64,000 bases of DNA from NCBI RefSeq assembly GCF_013030265.1, contig NZ_WPZQ01000004.1:186001-250000 (forward strand), given 5' to 3'. Every line of letters begins with the position of its first letter. The first letter of the stretch is position 1. This document shows, one piece after another, positions 9,707-17,433 of the stretch. Source of the stretch: Ruegeria arenilitoris. GTDB taxonomy: Bacteria; Pseudomonadota; Alphaproteobacteria; Rhodobacterales; Rhodobacteraceae. Under the pieces are notes generated by a model, which did not search any database, had not been told where the DNA came from, and worked only from the letters and a program-made list of their open reading frames with translations. The position numbers and the translations under genes are program-made.

Positions 9707-10428
9707 AGTTGAAGGGGTGCGCCCAGATCAGCAGCAGATACCACGGCGACAAAGGCAAGAATGGCTTCAAGCTCTTCTTGGGTGATTGCCAAAGGGAAGA
9801 TGGGCGATGGGCGCTGAGGATCAAACGGAGGCGTAATGCCTTCGATCTGAGTAAAGGCGGGATGCGGGTTCAACACATAGAACGCCTCGAACCGTTCGGA
9901 CCAGTCCGGCATCGCGCGCAAGACCGCAAACGACGGGGTCGAGCCCAATCCATTCATACGGTTCTGAGGGCCTATGACGTGACAGCGCCCGCAATGGGTC
10001 AGAGACAGCTCCTCTCCAAGGGCGGCATCGCCGTCGATCTCGATCTCCTCTTCGATGGCGGTAATCTCGAAACTCGCACTGAAGGCCCCCCCATCTGCTG
10101 GGGCAAAACTCTCAACGGTCCGTTTACCGATGTCCGAAAGCAGCCAGTCGCGAAACCTAAGTTGTCGTGCGTCGTCTTCGATACGCAGGTGGTAGATGAT
10201 AGCGTCGCGTTCAAACACCGGATCACCCGGGGGGCCGACCGCCAGCTCCATTTCGCCGGTTTCTGCTGCAACAACGCGGATCCCGGTCTTGAGTGAGAAG
10301 CGTGGGAGAATATGTTTGAGGAGACCGGATTGCTGTACCTCATCCGGCGCTGCAAGGCCAAGTTCCTCCTGCGACCAAGAGGGACTGGCGTAGAGCGTCA
10401 GGCTCAGGCACAACAACACACAGCGCAT
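9700..10428 (-). CDS. Periplasmic mono-haem protein with TupA-like N-terminus
   Basis: 242 residues. There is a Sec signal peptide to about residue 19. Residues ~30-125 (SGLLKHILPRFSLKTGIRV, then GDPVFERDAIIYHLRIEDDA and FRDWLLSDIGKRTVESF) read like the start and end of a tungstate/molybdate-binding protein of the TupA/ModA kind with the middle removed. Residues ~140-235 carry one c-type haem site, CGRCH, and a small cytochrome-like helical region. It should be a periplasmic electron carrier or sensor. The neighbourhood of a Mo/W formate dehydrogenase makes a link to the metal or to the enzyme attractive, but the truncated binding domain may no longer bind oxyanion. It is transcribed alone, convergent with the 4Fe-4S protein gene. 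Confidence 0.7.
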   Translation of the reverse strand: MRCVLLCLSLTLYASPSWSQEELGLAAPDEVQQSGLLKHILPRFSLKTGIRVVAAETGEMELAVGPPGDPVFERDAIIYHLRIEDDARQLRFRDWLLSDIGKRTVESFAPADGGAFSASFEITAIEEEIEIDGDAALGEELSLTHCGRCHVIGPQNRMNGLGSTPSFAVLRAMPDWSERFEAFYVLNPHPAFTQIEGITPPFDPQRPSPIFPLAITQEELEAILAFVAVVSAADLGAPLQLQ

Positions 10429-10492
10429 GGCCTAACCTAACGGTGATCGGCTAAATGCGTCAAATGAACTGAATGAGACGGAGACCCATGCG

Positions 10493-10690
10493 ATGAGCGG
10501 CGATTACAATATGTCGATGCGCAAATTCCTCAAGCAGGTTGGTGTGACCAGCCAGCAGGCGATCGAGGAAGGCTTGCGTAAGGCAGGAAGCCCCGCGGGC
10601 AAAAGCTTTGAGGCCAAGATGGTTCTGACCATCGATGGGCTGGAGGTCGAGCATGTGGTGACAGGTCAGATCAAGGACGGCGACGCATGA
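10493..10690 (+). CDS. DUF6494 family small protein
   Basis: 65 residues, recognised by the NMSMRKFLKQVGVTSQQAIE start and a C-terminal MVLTIDGLEVEHVVTGQI beta-rich end. It has no membrane segment, cysteine or catalytic motif. A GGAG ribosome site lies about 8 nt upstream. Its stop codon overlaps the mrp start (ATGA), so it is translationally coupled to the Mrp ATPase, and it belongs to the same formate-locus cluster. Function unknown; small size and tight coupling suggest a partner or adaptor of Mrp. Confidence 0.82.
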   Translation: MSGDYNMSMRKFLKQVGVTSQQAIEEGLRKAGSPAGKSFEAKMVLTIDGLEVEHVVTGQIKDGDA

Positions 10691-11748
10691 GCATTCGCGA
10701 CGCGGTTCTCGCGAACCTGAAAAAGATCACAGACCCGGTTTCCGGTCAGGACATTGTCAGCGCCGGTATCGTACGTGCGCTGAATGTTGAAAACGACACT
10801 GTGCGTTTCGTGCTGGAGATTGATCCGAAGCAGGCAGACAAGATGGAGCCGGTAAGGGCCACCGCAGAAAAAGCTGCGCAGATGGTCGAAGGCGTGTCCA
10901 AAGTGTCTGCAATGCTGACAGCGCATTCGGATAAGGCGCCACCAGATCTGAAACCCAAGCCGAAACCCTCGCAGACCGGTCCTCAGGCCGTGCCAGGTGT
11001 GGACCGGATCATCGCTGTCGCTTCGGGCAAAGGCGGCGTGGGTAAGTCGACCGTGTCGGCGAACCTGGCCTGTGCACTGGCTGCCGAAGGCCGTCGGGTT
11101 GGATTGCTGGACGCGGATGTTTACGGCCCGTCACAACCTCGAATGCTGGGTGTTTCAGGTCGTCCTGCCAGCCCCGACGGAAAGACAATCCTACCTCTGC
11201 GTAATCACGGCGTCACCATGATGTCGATGGGGCTGATGACCAACGAAGGACAGGCGGTTGTCTGGCGTGGCCCGATGCTGATGGGGGCCTTGCAGCAGAT
11301 GATGAGCCAAGTGCAATGGGGTGCGCTGGATGTGCTGATCGTCGACCTTCCACCCGGAACAGGTGATGTGCAGCTGACCCTGAGCCAGAAGTTCAAGGTG
11401 GACGGTGCCATCGTCGTGTCGACACCTCAGGACGTTGCGCTGATTGACGCGCGTAAGGGGATCGACATGTTCCGGCAGCTCAAGACGCCGATTGTCGGAA
11501 TGATCGAAAACATGTCCACCCACATTTGCTCGAACTGCGGGCACGAGGAACATGTGTTTGGTCATGGTGGGGTTGCTAACGAAGCGGCAGCATTGGATGT
11601 GCCTTTGCTTGGTGAGATTCCGTTGCATCTGGATATCCGGGTGGCGGCTGATGGGGGTGCGCCCATCGTGGTCAGCAAACCTGACAGTCCTCAGGCAGAG
11701 GCGTTCCGGCTTATCGCTCGTGACCTGATTGCCAAAGGCAACGCATGA
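10687..11748 (+). CDS. mrp: Mrp/NBP35-type Fe-S cluster carrier ATPase
   Basis: 353 residues. The N-terminal ~85 residues form a MIP18/DUF59-like domain, followed by a proline-rich linker and a P-loop ATPase of the Mrp/NBP35 (ParA-superfamily) type: deviant Walker A SGKGGVGKST around residues 116-125, DADVYGPSQPRMLG, and the VDLPPGTGD switch. The CxxC pair in ICSNCGHE is the expected site for a bridging [4Fe-4S] cluster at the dimer interface. The family delivers Fe-S clusters to apoproteins. Here the ATGA overlaps with both neighbours and the location in the formate dehydrogenase cluster suggest dedication to Fdh or the polyferredoxin-like protein rather than only a housekeeping role. Confidence 0.92.
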   Translation: MSIRDAVLANLKKITDPVSGQDIVSAGIVRALNVENDTVRFVLEIDPKQADKMEPVRATAEKAAQMVEGVSKVSAMLTAHSDKAPPDLKPKPKPSQTGPQAVPGVDRIIAVASGKGGVGKSTVSANLACALAAEGRRVGLLDADVYGPSQPRMLGVSGRPASPDGKTILPLRNHGVTMMSMGLMTNEGQAVVWRGPMLMGALQQMMSQVQWGALDVLIVDLPPGTGDVQLTLSQKFKVDGAIVVSTPQDVALIDARKGIDMFRQLKTPIVGMIENMSTHICSNCGHEEHVFGHGGVANEAAALDVPLLGEIPLHLDIRVAADGGAPIVVSKPDSPQAEAFRLIARDLIAKGNA

Positions 11749-12443
11749 GCGAACCGGTCTTTCCCCCCTTGCTGACGGGCCATCCTGTGCAGGGTGGGGA
11801 AGACCCGTTTGAACGTGCTCAGGCCATGGCGGCGCTGGGCTGCGATGCCGGCAGCGTAGTCTATAACATTCAGGCAGACCGTTTGCGCGTGGCGATCGTT
11901 TTCGCGCCCGAGGTAACGCTGCAGGACGCAATGTCGATGCTTCCGCTATGTGCGGTTGGTTTCCAGAACGCGCTGGGCGCGTTGGCCCCGCCTGAGGTGG
12001 CGGTGCATCTTGGGTGGGACGGACTAATCTGTGTGAACGGTGCGAAATGTGGTCAGTTTCAAACCGCTGCCTCGACTACTGATACAAGCGCCATACCGGA
12101 TTGGCTGGTGGTTGGATGGGAACTTGCCTTGCTGCAAACCGGCGATGCACCTGGTGTTAATCCGGATGTTACCGCGCTCTATGACGAAGGCTGTGCAGAT
12201 GTTTCGCCGACACAGCTTGTCGAAAGCTGGTCACGCCATATGCTGACATGGCTCAATCGCTGGCAGGACGAGGGGAATGCCCCCTTGCACAGCGAATGGA
12301 TGGGCTTGCTGCGCGGGGTAGGTGAGCCGTTAGGAGATCAGGGTGTGTTTCTCGGCACGGATGAGCGGTTTGGAATGCTGATCCGTGATGGTGCCGAAAC
12401 GCATCTGCGCCCGCTGACGCAATTGTTGGAGACCACCCAATGA
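11745..12443 (+). CDS. Biotin/lipoate protein ligase-like protein (DUF4444)
   Basis: 232 residues. The fold-defining stretches resemble the biotin/lipoate A/B protein ligase family (LPPLLTGHPVQ start, VVYNIQADRLRVAIVFAPE, AVGFQNALGALAPPEVAVHLGWDGLICVNG), followed by a C-terminal DUF4444-type extension (WMGLLRGVGEPLGDQGVFLGTDERFGMLIRD). The usual GRGRxG biotin loop is not visible and the KWPND-like catalytic stretch is altered to LGWDGLICVNGAKCG, so ordinary biotin or lipoyl ligation is doubtful. No carboxylase or 2-oxoacid dehydrogenase gene is nearby. It overlaps mrp and the DUF6505 gene by ATGA junctions. Possible role: attaching or handling another carboxylate cofactor for the formate locus. 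Confidence 0.75.
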   Translation: MSEPVFPPLLTGHPVQGGEDPFERAQAMAALGCDAGSVVYNIQADRLRVAIVFAPEVTLQDAMSMLPLCAVGFQNALGALAPPEVAVHLGWDGLICVNGAKCGQFQTAASTTDTSAIPDWLVVGWELALLQTGDAPGVNPDVTALYDEGCADVSPTQLVESWSRHMLTWLNRWQDEGNAPLHSEWMGLLRGVGEPLGDQGVFLGTDERFGMLIRDGAETHLRPLTQLLETTQ

Positions 12444-12919
12444 AACTGGCCCGTGCAATTCACTTCGATGAAAGCGACATGAATGTCTTTCACTCTCCGG
12501 CAAGAACCGGTGAGTGGTGCATATCCGGGGGATTTGAGTTTTCAAACTGGGGCGAAGGCGATCTGGAGGGCAAGGCACGACAGGCTTTTGCCAATGGGTG
12601 GCTGGGGCTTGAGACGTTTGGACGTGTGACTTTCGTGGCGGTCACTCAGATAGAACCTGCCGAAGTAGAGCAGCTCAAACAGAGCCTTGCTGAGCATTTT
12701 GTTCGTCTCTACGGCGCTCCATCACTTGAAGCGGCTATCGAAGTGGCGCAGGTCGAAATCGACCATATGTCTGAGATGTGCGAAGATCATGCGCCCAACA
12801 CGCTGCTGACTGTCGCACGCGAGCTGACCGGGGCAGGGGTTCACGAAGCATTCCGTGTGATCACGCCGCAGGAAACACAGCTGGAAGCGCTGGCTGTTCA
12901 CGGTTCGCTGGACGAGTAA
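12440..12919 (+). CDS. DUF6505 family protein
   Basis: 159 residues, soluble, alpha/beta, with the family start KLARAIHFDESDMNVF and central GEWCISGGFEFSNWGEGDLEGKARQAFANGWLGL. It has no signal peptide or recognised catalytic motif. It is the last gene of the overlapping chain DUF6494-mrp-ligase-like-DUF6505, overlapping its upstream neighbour by 4 bp, and ends against the convergent flavin reductase gene with no gap. This family recurs beside formate dehydrogenase genes. Molecular function unknown. Confidence 0.78.
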   Translation: MKLARAIHFDESDMNVFHSPARTGEWCISGGFEFSNWGEGDLEGKARQAFANGWLGLETFGRVTFVAVTQIEPAEVEQLKQSLAEHFVRLYGAPSLEAAIEVAQVEIDHMSEMCEDHAPNTLLTVARELTGAGVHEAFRVITPQETQLEALAVHGSLDE

Positions 12920-13420
12920 TCAGATCAGATCGGCAAACCCGCCAAATTGCCCGCGTTTGAAGATCAGCCCTTTGCCCGACCGATGCATTACGGTCTCGAC
13001 CCGGCCAACAAGGATCAAATGATCGCCGGCTTCATGGCAATCGTGCAGGCTACAGTCAAAACGGGCGAGACAATCAGCTAACCTGGGTCGTCCGGCATGA
13101 TCGCTTTCCCAATCAGCGTGTGAGAAATCCAGTCCGTTGCGGGCGAATTTCAATGCCTGATCCTGTTGTTCTTGCGCCATGACGTGAATGGAATAATGCT
13201 GGCACGTACTGAACGCATCGAACCGGTTGGAATCTTTGGCCAAACACCAAAGCACCAATGGTGGATCAAGCGACACCGAAGCGAATGAGTTCACGGTGAT
13301 CGCGATAGGGCCGTTGGCGGCATTGGTTGTGACCACCGTCACACCGGTGCCAAAACACCCCAGGGCCTCACGAAACGCAAGGCTTTCATCCGGGCCGGGG
13401 GTAAAGGTTTTCTCGGTCAT
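12920..13420 (-). CDS. Flavin reductase family protein (NADH:FMN oxidoreductase-like)
   Basis: 166 residues from ATG at 13418-13420; a GTG 12 codons earlier is also in frame and neither has a strong ribosome site. The flavin reductase fold is clear: FREALGCFGTGVTVVTT, ITVNSFASVSLDPPLVLWCLAK (FMN contact region), YSIHVMAQEQQD and HLILVGRVE. Members supply reduced flavin to a two-component monooxygenase or act on other flavin substrates. No monooxygenase is adjacent, so its partner lies elsewhere. It is convergent with the DUF6505 gene and separate from the exonuclease gene (88 bp gap). Confidence 0.88.
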   Translation of the reverse strand: MTEKTFTPGPDESLAFREALGCFGTGVTVVTTNAANGPIAITVNSFASVSLDPPLVLWCLAKDSNRFDAFSTCQHYSIHVMAQEQQDQALKFARNGLDFSHADWESDHAGRPRLADCLARFDCSLHDCHEAGDHLILVGRVETVMHRSGKGLIFKRGQFGGFADLI

Positions 13421-13508
13421 CGCGCGCTCATTCAGTAGCCGCGCCTCAGGTGCCACGCTGCGCAGGGATTGTCCATGAAAAGCTGTATCCGGATTGAAGG
13501 AATTCCAA

Positions 13509-14927
13509 TCAGTTCAGATCTTCCAGCAATCGCCCATGTTTGCGGGTTTCCTTGATGACATCGCCAAACGTGGTCATTCCGCGTGCATTCAGGATGGGTA
13601 GCATCTTTACCAAGGCTTCAGCGGTGGCGACCGCATCTCCCAAAGCCGTATGCCGAAGGGTCTCTGGAATCGTGATACCCAGCCGCTCACAAACCGCATC
13701 AAGTGTATGCGTTTCGCTCGCCCCGAACACCACTGCCGACAGCAACACAGTATCCAGGATTGGATGAGACCACTCGACATCCATCCTCTTCGAATGGCGG
13801 TGTAGAAACGCCATGTCAAAGGGTGCGTTGTGAGCAACGATAACGGCATCGCGTGCAAAGTGGTGAAACATGCGACCAGCCTGTGCGATATCGGGGGCAC
13901 CCTGAACCATTTGGTCACTGACTTTGTGGACTTTGGTCGAGGCAGCCGGGATCGGAATTCCCGGGTCAACCAGAGTATTCAATTGCTCACCCTCGACGAT
14001 CTTTCCTTTGACCACACGAACTGCGCCGATCTGAACAATTTCGTCCTTATGGGGCAACAATCCGGTGGTTTCAGTGTCGAATACCACAAAGCACAAATCT
14101 GACAAGGCGCGGTTTTCAAACGCCTCATCACTGGGCGTCTCGAGCAGATCAAAGTCATAGACCAGTGGGCGCGCAGCTTCGGGTGGTATACGCGCGACGC
14201 TGTCTTCGAAAATCAGCATGTATCCTGGTGCATCACCCAAGGGCTTCATGCGCACGGTATAGGTCTGCATTCCATCCGCACTGGTCAGGGTGCAGTAAAC
14301 ATCCAACCCGGTTTTGATGAGCTTGGCATACGCATCCGTAAGCGGTTTTCGTTCAAGGTAGTCAAAGAGAGATGCGTTCAGGCGGGGGTGCGCAATCTGT
14401 GCCAGTACACCGGCGGCCTGTGCATCATATAGCACGATCTGATGTTTCGGACTGGCCAGCAGCATGGCAACGGGGATTTCAGACAACAGGTCTGTCAGCC
14501 GCTTTTTTTCAAAGGCCAGATGCGCGGTTTCGGCGGCGACAGCTTCGGCCGTTTGCATCGCGTTTTCTGCCAATTGCTCGGCAAGCCCAGCAGCGGCAGG
14601 GGCCAGATCCCCCAGATAGCGAGCGGCCCGAAGATCCAGATCGCTGCTGACTCCGGCATGGGCACGTGCGCGAAGCTCAGCCGATAACCGCTCAATTGGT
14701 TTGGCAACATTGTCATCAAACAGCAGCCAGACACCTGCAATCAGCGCTAGCAGGCCGAAGGCGATCAGGATCTCCGCAAATATATAAGCGTTGGCAAGAT
14801 CAGGGTCACCAGCACGTGCATAGCTGATCCACAAAGCAACGGAACTTATGACAAGACCGCCAAAAGCCAGCAGGCAAAAGAACAGAAATATCCTCAGACG
14901 TAGGCTCAAACGGGTCAACATGATCAA
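13509..14927 (-). CDS. Membrane-anchored DnaQ-type 3'-5' exonuclease with sensor-like region
   Basis: 472 residues. Two membrane helices lie at about residues 12-35 and 48-68, followed by a HAMP-like helix (VAKPIERLSAELR), a coiled-coil and a PAS-like segment (residues ~155-250). The last ~190 residues are a DEDDh exonuclease domain with FDTETTG, HNAPFDMAFL and HTALGDAVAT, so all catalytic acids and the histidine are present. Most PolIII epsilon-type exonucleases are soluble; here the nuclease is attached to what looks like a histidine-kinase input module. It overlaps the upstream small membrane protein by 4 bp and follows the DUF294 gene, an arrangement seen with acetate permease loci. Substrate unknown. 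Confidence 0.87.
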   Translation of the reverse strand: MIMLTRLSLRLRIFLFFCLLAFGGLVISSVALWISYARAGDPDLANAYIFAEILIAFGLLALIAGVWLLFDDNVAKPIERLSAELRARAHAGVSSDLDLRAARYLGDLAPAAAGLAEQLAENAMQTAEAVAAETAHLAFEKKRLTDLLSEIPVAMLLASPKHQIVLYDAQAAGVLAQIAHPRLNASLFDYLERKPLTDAYAKLIKTGLDVYCTLTSADGMQTYTVRMKPLGDAPGYMLIFEDSVARIPPEAARPLVYDFDLLETPSDEAFENRALSDLCFVVFDTETTGLLPHKDEIVQIGAVRVVKGKIVEGEQLNTLVDPGIPIPAASTKVHKVSDQMVQGAPDIAQAGRMFHHFARDAVIVAHNAPFDMAFLHRHSKRMDVEWSHPILDTVLLSAVVFGASETHTLDAVCERLGITIPETLRHTALGDAVATAEALVKMLPILNARGMTTFGDVIKETRKHGRLLEDLN

Positions 14928-15442
14928 ACCCCGCAGGTGGCCTCAATGATTGGATCATCGGATGGCACTTTGATCCAGTCGGCATTCAGAAGGCGTCCAT
15001 CATCGGCGAAATCGGCCCCGTCTGCCAGATTGGCCCGACGGTTTTCTGCGCAGTCTACAGCTACAGGCACTTTGGATACGGGGGACCAGCGACCGAAGAG
15101 GTACAGGTCAACCAACCGCTCGTCAGGCACCTGCTCATGGGTGCGAACCGATACCGTGTCGATGGCCGCAAAGCGATCAATGAAGGGGATAGCGTAAGTC
15201 CAGGGGCGATAGAAAGCGCGGCTTTCAACCTCCTGGATTACTGCCAAACCTTCGGGCAGGGTGTCCTTTGTGCGCTTGTACCAGGAGTATTCGCTGGCGA
15301 CCGTCATGCTGATCATACCCACGCCGGCGGCAACCGGCGCGGCCCAACGGGGCAGGCGGCCACCCGTCATCTTGTTCAGCACCATGATGATACCTGCAAA
15401 GGCGAGCCCTGCGAAGATTGTGCCTACCAATTCCAGAAACAT
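14924..15442 (-). CDS. Conserved membrane protein of unknown function
   Basis: 172 residues. Two hydrophobic helices are visible at residues ~5-23 and ~34-50, followed by a ~120-residue soluble domain rich in beta-type segments (FYRPWTYAIPFIDRFAAIDTVSVRTHEQ, LVDLYLFGRWSPVSKVPVAVDC). I do not recognise a family. It sits between the DUF294 gene and the exonuclease gene and overlaps the latter by 4 bp, so it is co-expressed with both. No signal for enzymatic activity is seen. Confidence 0.75.
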   Translation of the reverse strand: MFLELVGTIFAGLAFAGIIMVLNKMTGGRLPRWAAPVAAGVGMISMTVASEYSWYKRTKDTLPEGLAVIQEVESRAFYRPWTYAIPFIDRFAAIDTVSVRTHEQVPDERLVDLYLFGRWSPVSKVPVAVDCAENRRANLADGADFADDGRLLNADWIKVPSDDPIIEATCGV

Positions 15443-15503
15443 TCTGCTTCTCCGTATTTCCGGCTATCTGCGCCTTCAGTTTCCCGACTTGGCCGCCCGC
15501 AGG

Positions 15504-17327
15504 TCAGCCCAACATACCCTTGCCATGCCCAACCGCTGATTGCATCGTTTTTACCACGACAAATGCATCTCGTAGATGACTTCGCTCAAAGTCGGACAAG
15601 GCTGAAGGCGGCATGTAGTTGTCTGGCTTTTCACCGGATTTGACCAGCCTTACCTGATGTTCAAGCCGCGTTTCAGCAATCAGATCATACGCATCCAGCA
15701 AATCCCGAGCCCCCGATGCGCTGAGCACACCCGCGCTTTCGGCTGCTTTCAGGCGGGCACGTGTGTTCGCTGGGGTCAGTTGCCCTTGCAAGCTGTAGAT
15801 GCGGGCGAGATCGACCACCGGCACAACGCCGTTGTGTTTCAGATCCAGAGTATTGCGATGCTCGCCCGAACGTATTGTCGCAAATCCGCGCAACAAGCTC
15901 AGCGGTGGGGTGTGCTTTAGTGAGTTGGAGATCATATGGGCCACAAAGATCGAATTGGTGTTGGCTTTGGCAAGCGTATCTGCTTGCAGGTCCGAGAACA
16001 GCTCGAACGCACCTCCGATGGGGCGCAGGTCGAACATAACGGACGCCAGCATCTGCGCCTCGGGGTTTGGCTTGTTGATCCAACCACCAAAATAATCGCG
16101 CCAGACACGGGCAGGCTGACACCAGCGTGGGTTTGTCGCCATCATGTCCCCCGGGCAATAGAAATACCCACACGCGTCCAATCCATCAGAAACAAACTTT
16201 GCCAGAGCGTGGAAGTAGACCATGTCGGTATCGGACACGCTGTCGTCCAGTATCATGCAGTTGTCCTGGTCCGATACGCCCGTCTGTTCCTGCCGACCCT
16301 GAGAGCCGCAGGCCAGCCATAGATACGGCACCGGCGGTGGGCCCATCTTCTGTTCCGCCAAGGCGAGTAGTCGGCGCGTCACCGTGTCTGCAATATCGGT
16401 GATGAGACGGGTCACAGTCTCATGCCGGTTTCCACCAGCCACCAATTGCACCAGCAGCTGGGGTATTTCGGCTGTGACCGATGCCATTTCCTCAGCTGAA
16501 TTTGCCTGCGCTATCCTACGTACCAATTCGGCCGAGCTTACAGCCTGATAATGTGTAAGATCTGTCTGAGTCACTATGCCCACAAGCCGGCCATGGTCGG
16601 TGATGGGAATATGGCCGATGCCGCGTTCCATCATGACATGAAGCACGTCAGAGCCGATATCTGTGGGGGACAGCGTGATCGGATTGCGCGTCATGATCGC
16701 CGAGATTGGCGTATCTGGCGCCATCGCATCTGCGACGTACTTTCCCGAAATATCGCGCAGGGTTGCGATGCCCAGCAGGTTGTCGTCGTCGGTCACGCAA
16801 AGTGAAGATATCCCCTTGTCCCGCATCGTCCGTGCAGCGTGCTGAACTGGGGTGGAAGGGGGGCAGGTCGTCGGATCCGAAGCCATCAGAATGTCGACCG
16901 AACTGGTGGCCAGACTTTGCGGACCAGCCCGCTCACCCCGGCTGCGGTTGAAGAATTTGGAAACGACGTCATGCCCGTCAATCAACTCGCGCACCAAAGC
17001 CGGGGGCAGGACAATCAGAATGGAAGGGGCATGCGCCCGCGCCTTGGTGGCGGCCTTACCGTTTTTGAGCAGGCCCCGCTCACCGAAAGAATTACGAAGA
17101 CCGAGATGGGACACGATGGCACCATTCTCATCCGTGATTTCAACCTGACCTTCATAGATGACGAATACGCCGGGCAATGTATGGCCCAGATCGTAAACTT
17201 CTGAATCCTCATCAACCTCCCAGACCTCGATCTGTTTTGCTACCTGCTCGAGTACAGGGGCGGGCAGGGCGTCATAGGGATGAACGGATTTCAGGAACCG
17301 GGTGATCTGGTCATGGGACAGGGGCAT
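15504..17327 (-). CDS. cNMP-binding / CBS pair / DUF294 nucleotidyltransferase-like protein
   Basis: 607 residues with three parts. Residues ~10-130 form a cyclic-nucleotide-binding barrel (VYDLGHTLPGVFVIYEGQVEI, GERGLLKNGKAATKARA). Residues ~145-270 form two CBS motifs (MASDPTTCPPSTPVQHAARTM; IMTRNPITLSPTDIG) that usually bind adenylates. Residues ~290-607 are a DUF294 nucleotidyltransferase-like domain with GSQGRQEQTGVSDQDNCMIL and its C-terminal helical domain, related to the uridylyltransferase part of GlnD. It probably senses adenylate or cyclic nucleotide state and modifies or regulates a neighbour. The neighbour is the SSS symporter. The start has GGAGA 7 nt upstream. Confidence 0.88.
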   Translation of the reverse strand: MPLSHDQITRFLKSVHPYDALPAPVLEQVAKQIEVWEVDEDSEVYDLGHTLPGVFVIYEGQVEITDENGAIVSHLGLRNSFGERGLLKNGKAATKARAHAPSILIVLPPALVRELIDGHDVVSKFFNRSRGERAGPQSLATSSVDILMASDPTTCPPSTPVQHAARTMRDKGISSLCVTDDDNLLGIATLRDISGKYVADAMAPDTPISAIMTRNPITLSPTDIGSDVLHVMMERGIGHIPITDHGRLVGIVTQTDLTHYQAVSSAELVRRIAQANSAEEMASVTAEIPQLLVQLVAGGNRHETVTRLITDIADTVTRRLLALAEQKMGPPPVPYLWLACGSQGRQEQTGVSDQDNCMILDDSVSDTDMVYFHALAKFVSDGLDACGYFYCPGDMMATNPRWCQPARVWRDYFGGWINKPNPEAQMLASVMFDLRPIGGAFELFSDLQADTLAKANTNSIFVAHMISNSLKHTPPLSLLRGFATIRSGEHRNTLDLKHNGVVPVVDLARIYSLQGQLTPANTRARLKAAESAGVLSASGARDLLDAYDLIAETRLEHQVRLVKSGEKPDNYMPPSALSDFERSHLRDAFVVVKTMQSAVGHGKGMLG

Positions 17328-17348
17328 CAGATTTCTCCGGTATTCTGG

Positions 17349-17380
17349 AAAAATCCCGCCCGGTGGAATGCCGGGCGGGA
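17349..17380 (-). terminator. Rho-independent terminator after the symporter gene
   Basis: On the minus strand a 10-bp stem (TCCCGCCCGG with CCGGGCGGGA, 7-nt loop) is followed by five T. It lies between the end of the SSS symporter gene and the DUF294 gene, so it should end or attenuate the acsA-to-symporter transcript and separate DUF294 expression. Confidence 0.85.
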
Positions 17381-17433
17381 ATAGTCAGTCGAAAGACGCG
17401 GCCCTTGGAAAGTAGCCAGAGGCCGCATCATGC

